Origin: Desulfobacula sp.
Lineage (GTDB): Bacteria; Desulfobacterota; Desulfobacteria; Desulfobacterales; Desulfobacteraceae
Direction of reading: 5' to 3'
Assembly: GCA_011390085.1 (NCBI GenBank)
Contig: JAABTB010000079.1
Coordinates: 1-8,492 of the forward strand
Length of the DNA: 8,492 bases
The translations under genes were made by a program, and so were the position numbers. Below, in pieces: positions 6,204 through 8,492 of this stretch; positions within the stretch are counted from its first letter, which is position 1; the number at the start of each line of letters is the position of its first letter. Below the pieces are notes generated by a model, which was not told the origin of the DNA, searched no databases, and was given only the letters and a program-made list of their open reading frames with translations.

Positions 6204-7166
6204 CTATTTTAAAACGCCTTTTTCTTTCCAGAATTTTTCCGCGCCCGGATGGAAAGGTGTTACAATGCCGTTGGGGCCGGTGGACACCTTCATTCCCGCA
6301 AAGGTTTTCTTCTGCTGGGCCAGATGGGCCAGTCCCTCATCTGAAAACATTTTTGAGAGGATATCATAGACCATATCGGCCGATACTTTGGCATTGGCCA
6401 CCCAGATGGCCGAATCCTCAAAAGAGGGTGTATCCTGGTCTACCCCTTTATAGGTATTGGCAGGAATGGTGACTTTGCTGAAATATGGATAGGCTTTATA
6501 AAATCCACCGGCTTCGGCATCGGCATCAAGGTTGATCAGGGCAATGTCGTTGGTCTGGGCTGCCATCATGACGGCGCCGCTGGGATAGCCGACAAAGAGC
6601 CAGAAGGCATCCAGTTGGTTGTTTCCAAAATAATTGGCTGCATCATCATATCCCACGGCATTTCTTTCGATCTTATCCCAGACGCCCATGTGGGTGAAAA
6701 AAAGCTCGCAGTTTGCAAAGGCGCCGGAACCGGCTGTCCCCACCCCGACTTTTTTGCCGGCCAGGTCTTTGACGCTTTTTATCCCTGAATCCTTGCGGAC
6801 CACCAACTGGGCCGGGGCACCATATAACCAGGCAACGGCCATAACATTTTCATATTTATTAGCATCATTTTTCAATTTGCCGTTCCGAGCATTCCAGACC
6901 GAGCCTGAATAGGCAACAGCCATGTGCACCTTACCGGATTCGGTTTTTCTGATATTTTCCACATCCCCTGCAGAAGACTGGGCCTGGATTTTATAGGTGG
7001 TAGACGCCTTTATGGGATCAAAAACCTGGACGGCATTGGCAAATACCTGGAACACCCCTCCTGCGGGACCTCCGCCGAAAATGAGTCTTTCCGCACCTAT
7101 GGCGGACTGAGAGAACGCCATGGCGAGAACTGCAATAAAAACCACGATTAACAATTGTTTCTTCAT
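6204..7166 (-). CDS. TAXI-family TRAP transporter solute-binding protein
   Basis: This 320-residue periplasmic receptor delivers substrate to the fused permease encoded just downstream. A signal peptide is clear: MKKQ, a hydrophobic core to about residue 18, and likely cleavage after SAIGA (21-25). The mature protein begins with RLIFGGGPAGGVFQVF (27-42), the equivalent of the Gly-rich TAXI start. Then come SSAGDVENIRKTESGKVHMAVAYSG (64-88), DSGIKSVKDLAGKKVGVGTAGSGAF (126-150) and the second-lobe LDAFWLFVGYPSGAVM (185-200), all in family order. The length is normal. The first glycine motif reads GGGPAGG, where many homologues have GTGGTGG, and may reflect a different ligand. The ATG at 7166 has an AGGAGG-type ribosome binding site (complement of about 7170-7176). 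The gene is the first of the operon, driven by the promoter at 7211-7239. Known TAXI systems carry glutamate or 2-oxoglutarate-like acids; the ligand here is unknown. Confidence 0.93.
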   Translation of the reverse strand: MKKQLLIVVFIAVLAMAFSQSAIGAERLIFGGGPAGGVFQVFANAVQVFDPIKASTTYKIQAQSSAGDVENIRKTESGKVHMAVAYSGSVWNARNGKLKNDANKYENVMAVAWLYGAPAQLVVRKDSGIKSVKDLAGKKVGVGTAGSGAFANCELFFTHMGVWDKIERNAVGYDDAANYFGNNQLDAFWLFVGYPSGAVMMAAQTNDIALINLDADAEAGGFYKAYPYFSKVTIPANTYKGVDQDTPSFEDSAIWVANAKVSADMVYDILSKMFSDEGLAHLAQQKKTFAGMKVSTGPNGIVTPFHPGAEKFWKEKGVLK

Positions 7167-7182
7167 ATGATCCTCCTATTGG

Positions 7183-7272
7183 TTGGTGTAAACTTAAAAC
7201 CCTTTATGGTTATTAAACGACTAACAAAGATGGTGTCAAGGAATCAATTAGAAAATTTCTGATATTGGTGTA
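7183..7272. repeat. Three TGGTGT direct repeats around the TAXI promoter
   Basis: On the plus strand TGGTGT occurs at 7184-7189, 7231-7236 and 7266-7271, always in the same orientation. The first and third are identical over eight bases (TTGGTGTA at 7183-7190 and 7265-7272), 82 bp apart. The middle copy overlaps the -35 box. They could be binding sites of the linked LuxR-type regulator or of another factor; no footprint can be inferred from sequence alone. Confidence 0.35.
7211..7239 (-). promoter_or_regulatory. Sigma-70 promoter of the TRAP-TAXI operon
   Basis: On the minus strand a perfect -35 box TTGACA (7234-7239) is 17 bp from TTAATA (7211-7216). TTTAAT, shifted by one base, is an alternative -10 box. 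Transcription would begin near 7204, giving a leader of about 38 nt before the ATG at 7166. With a weak -10 and a consensus -35, it could be tuned by an activator or by repressors binding the repeats around it. Confidence 0.6.
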
Positions 7273-7283
7273 GGTAATTTTCT
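7250..7283. repeat. AT-rich inverted repeat upstream of the TAXI promoter
   Basis: AGAAAATT (7250-7257) and AATTTTCT (7276-7283) are inverted copies 18 bp apart; the first is also part of the 11-bp palindrome AGAAAATTTCT (7250-7260). They lie between the end of the iron-sulfur operon and the -35 box. They may be a regulator site or UP-element-like AT-rich DNA. As a terminator for the iron-sulfur genes they look poor, because the loop is long and the stem has almost no GC. Confidence 0.3.
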
Positions 7284-7289
7284 TACAAA

Positions 7290-7922
7290 TTAGATGATCA
7301 GATCAACAGAAGACAGGAGTTGGGAAAATCTTTCACCGTTTTTGGAGGTTTTTTTATAAAATTTAAGGCAGTTTTTGAGTATTTCCAATACCTGGTCATG
7401 GGAATGGATTCCCGGAACCTCCACGGCCAGCCTGGGACGGCGTCCCAGCCTTCCCCCCAGCATGACCCGGTAGCCTTTTTGCTTTTCGGCCAGCGTACCG
7501 GTGGGGCAAACCCTGATGCATTTTGCGCATTTGAGGCAGAAAGAGTCATGGATGATGGGTCTTTGATTCTTTTCATCCAGCTCAATGGCCCCTTCATCGC
7601 AGGCTTCAACACAGGCCCCGCAAAGGGAGCAGGCATCATCGGTGATTCCCGGCAGCACTGCTCCGATGATGCCGATATCGGCTATCTGGGGCCTTGAACA
7701 GGCATTGGGGCATTCGGAAAGCGACACCCGGAATTCATGGTGAAATTTTAAATCCCCCTTGACGGTGGATTTTAAAAACCCCGGGAGGTTTTCCGCTTCA
7801 AAGATTTTTTCCATATCCGCTGCAAGCCGGGTCACCGAATTTGCCGAATTCGGACACCCGGACCCGCCAAAGCAGGCGGCAATCTCATATCCTTTGATCT
7901 TCTTTTCCCCGGGCCGGTTCAT
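7290..7922 (-). CDS. Small siroheme/[4Fe-4S]-motif protein with two ferredoxin clusters (sulfite/nitrite reductase-related)
   Basis: The 210-residue protein carries the four-cysteine siroheme-[4Fe-4S] signature of sulfite/nitrite reductases: C17-x5-C23 (CFGGSGCPNS), then C71-x3-C75 (SECPNACSRPQIADIGIIG). Inserted after it are two ferredoxin motifs, C98-x2-C-x2-C-x3-C108 and C129-x2-C-x2-C-x3-C139 followed by P. The C-terminal YRVMLGGRLGRRPRLA (151-166) matches the reductase fold after the insertion. The siroheme motif starts only 17 residues from the N-terminus, so the usual N-terminal reductase domain, which supplies some of the basic residues around the substrate in classical enzymes, is absent. 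It may be a minimal reductase of the low-molecular-weight or Dsr-like type, or an electron carrier that lost catalysis. The ATG (7922) overlaps the stop of the upstream gene (ATGA), so the two are translationally coupled. The start is well fixed by that overlap, although the ribosome binding site (GGGGGGA) is distant. Confidence 0.85.
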   Translation of the reverse strand: MNRPGEKKIKGYEIAACFGGSGCPNSANSVTRLAADMEKIFEAENLPGFLKSTVKGDLKFHHEFRVSLSECPNACSRPQIADIGIIGAVLPGITDDACSLCGACVEACDEGAIELDEKNQRPIIHDSFCLKCAKCIRVCPTGTLAEKQKGYRVMLGGRLGRRPRLAVEVPGIHSHDQVLEILKNCLKFYKKTSKNGERFSQLLSSVDLII

Positions 7923-8492
7923 GAAAGAATTTCCCCCCGGGCGCTGACCACCACTTCCTTGAACGGGATCTCAACCCCGGATTTGGCAAGGGCCTTTTTT
8001 ACAATGACCGGTAAGGCTGAACAGCAGGGAACTTCCATGATCACGGAAGTGATGCTCTTTATTCCGGAAACTTTAAATACCTGGGACAGTTTTTCCACGT
8101 ATTCTTCGGCATTGTCGAATTTGGGGCAACCGATCATGACGGCCTTTCCCTTTAAAAAATCATGATGAAAGGAAGGATAGGCCACGGGTACGCAATCGGC
8201 TGCAATTAAAAGGTCTGCATCTTTCAGGAAGGGCGCCCCCGCGGGCACCAGGCGGATCTGAACCGGCCAGTGGCCAAGCGCAGACTTGCCGCCGGTGGTC
8301 TGAACCGTCGGTTTGTTGGCGCACCCGCAGGAATCGGCTTCGGCCATGTGAAAGGTTTTTACCGCCGCAGAAGGGCAGCCGCAAGCCATGGGTTCTGTTC
8401 CTTTTTGATGAGAAGCAGTCCGGCTCTTGAGCAATTCTTCAACCGCTTTTTCATCAAAGTCGTCTGCTTCCCTTTCAATAATTTTCAAAGCG
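7919..8492 (-). CDS. Iron-sulfur protein with C-terminal HWPVQ/GCPK/EVPCC domain, 5' end beyond the window
   Basis: The frame is open to the right edge and visible for 191 codons; a TTG at 8488 is internal, not a start. The first visible residues, (A)LKIIEREADDFDEKAV, match the stretch that in this family follows two N-terminal ferredoxin clusters, so those lie outside the window. Counting from that Leu, visible motifs are ACGCP (35-39), SCGC (53-56), GHWPVQIRLVP (72-82), LLIAADCVPVAY (93-104), IGCPKFD (119-125) and MEVPCC (151-156). Cysteine-rich proteins of this kind occur widely in strict anaerobes; a homologue lies beside the hybrid cluster protein gene in some sulfate reducers (from memory, not checked here). 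The exact reaction is unknown; the cysteines suggest electron transfer or metal binding. Its stop overlaps the start of the next gene by 4 nt, so the two products are probably made together and may act as a complex. Confidence 0.85.
   Translation of the reverse strand, partial: ALKIIEREADDFDEKAVEELLKSRTASHQKGTEPMACGCPSAAVKTFHMAEADSCGCANKPTVQTTGGKSALGHWPVQIRLVPAGAPFLKDADLLIAADCVPVAYPSFHHDFLKGKAVMIGCPKFDNAEEYVEKLSQVFKVSGIKSITSVIMEVPCCSALPVIVKKALAKSGVEIPFKEVVVSARGEILS

Overview
The window looks like chromosomal DNA of an anaerobic, probably sulfate-reducing deltaproteobacterium (Desulfobacterales-like). This is inferred from three things: cysteine-rich redox proteins with a siroheme/[4Fe-4S]-type motif, a TAXI-type TRAP transporter, and a moderate GC content with AT-rich intergenic regions. 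No phage, IS, CRISPR, tRNA or rRNA sequence was seen. Every gene called is intact, except the two cut by the window ends.

Layout. (1) 1-703, minus: the first 234 codons of an unrecognised, cysteine-free protein that runs off the left edge. It is preceded by a near-perfect sigma-54 promoter (754-769). (2) 871-3684, plus: a two-component operon. It encodes a membrane histidine kinase with a DctB-like double-Cache sensor, a PAS domain and a HisKA_3-type (NarL-family) kinase core, followed 3 nt later by a NarL/LuxR-type response regulator. (3) 3686-4138, minus: a MarR-family repressor, tail to tail with the response regulator with 1 nt between them. (4) 4139-4374: a gene-free spacer with candidate promoters and a strong terminator. 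(5) 4375-7166, minus: a TRAP-TAXI uptake operon. The periplasmic solute-binding protein comes first, then an intercistronic hairpin, then a fused small/large permease that starts at GTG. The operon has a good sigma-70 promoter at 7211-7239 and a terminator at 4281-4326. (6) 7290-8492, minus: two translationally coupled iron-sulfur genes. The upstream one, cut by the right edge, is a ferredoxin-type protein with a C-terminal HWPVQ/GCPK/EVPCC domain. The downstream one is a small protein with the siroheme-[4Fe-4S] cysteine pattern of sulfite/nitrite reductases plus two inserted ferredoxin clusters, but without the usual N-terminal reductase domain.

Working model. The kinase probably senses a small carboxylate outside the cytoplasmic membrane through its DctB-like domain. 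It would signal to the LuxR-type regulator, which may control the neighbouring TAXI transporter. In support, a DctB-type sensor lies next to a TRAP system, and TGGTGT/TACACC motifs recur around the transporter promoter and once upstream of the kinase. In textbook DctB systems this sensor works with an NtrC-type, sigma-54-dependent regulator; here it has been joined to a NarL-type output. The transport substrate and the role of MarR cannot be read from the sequence. The iron-sulfur pair appears to be a separate redox operon.
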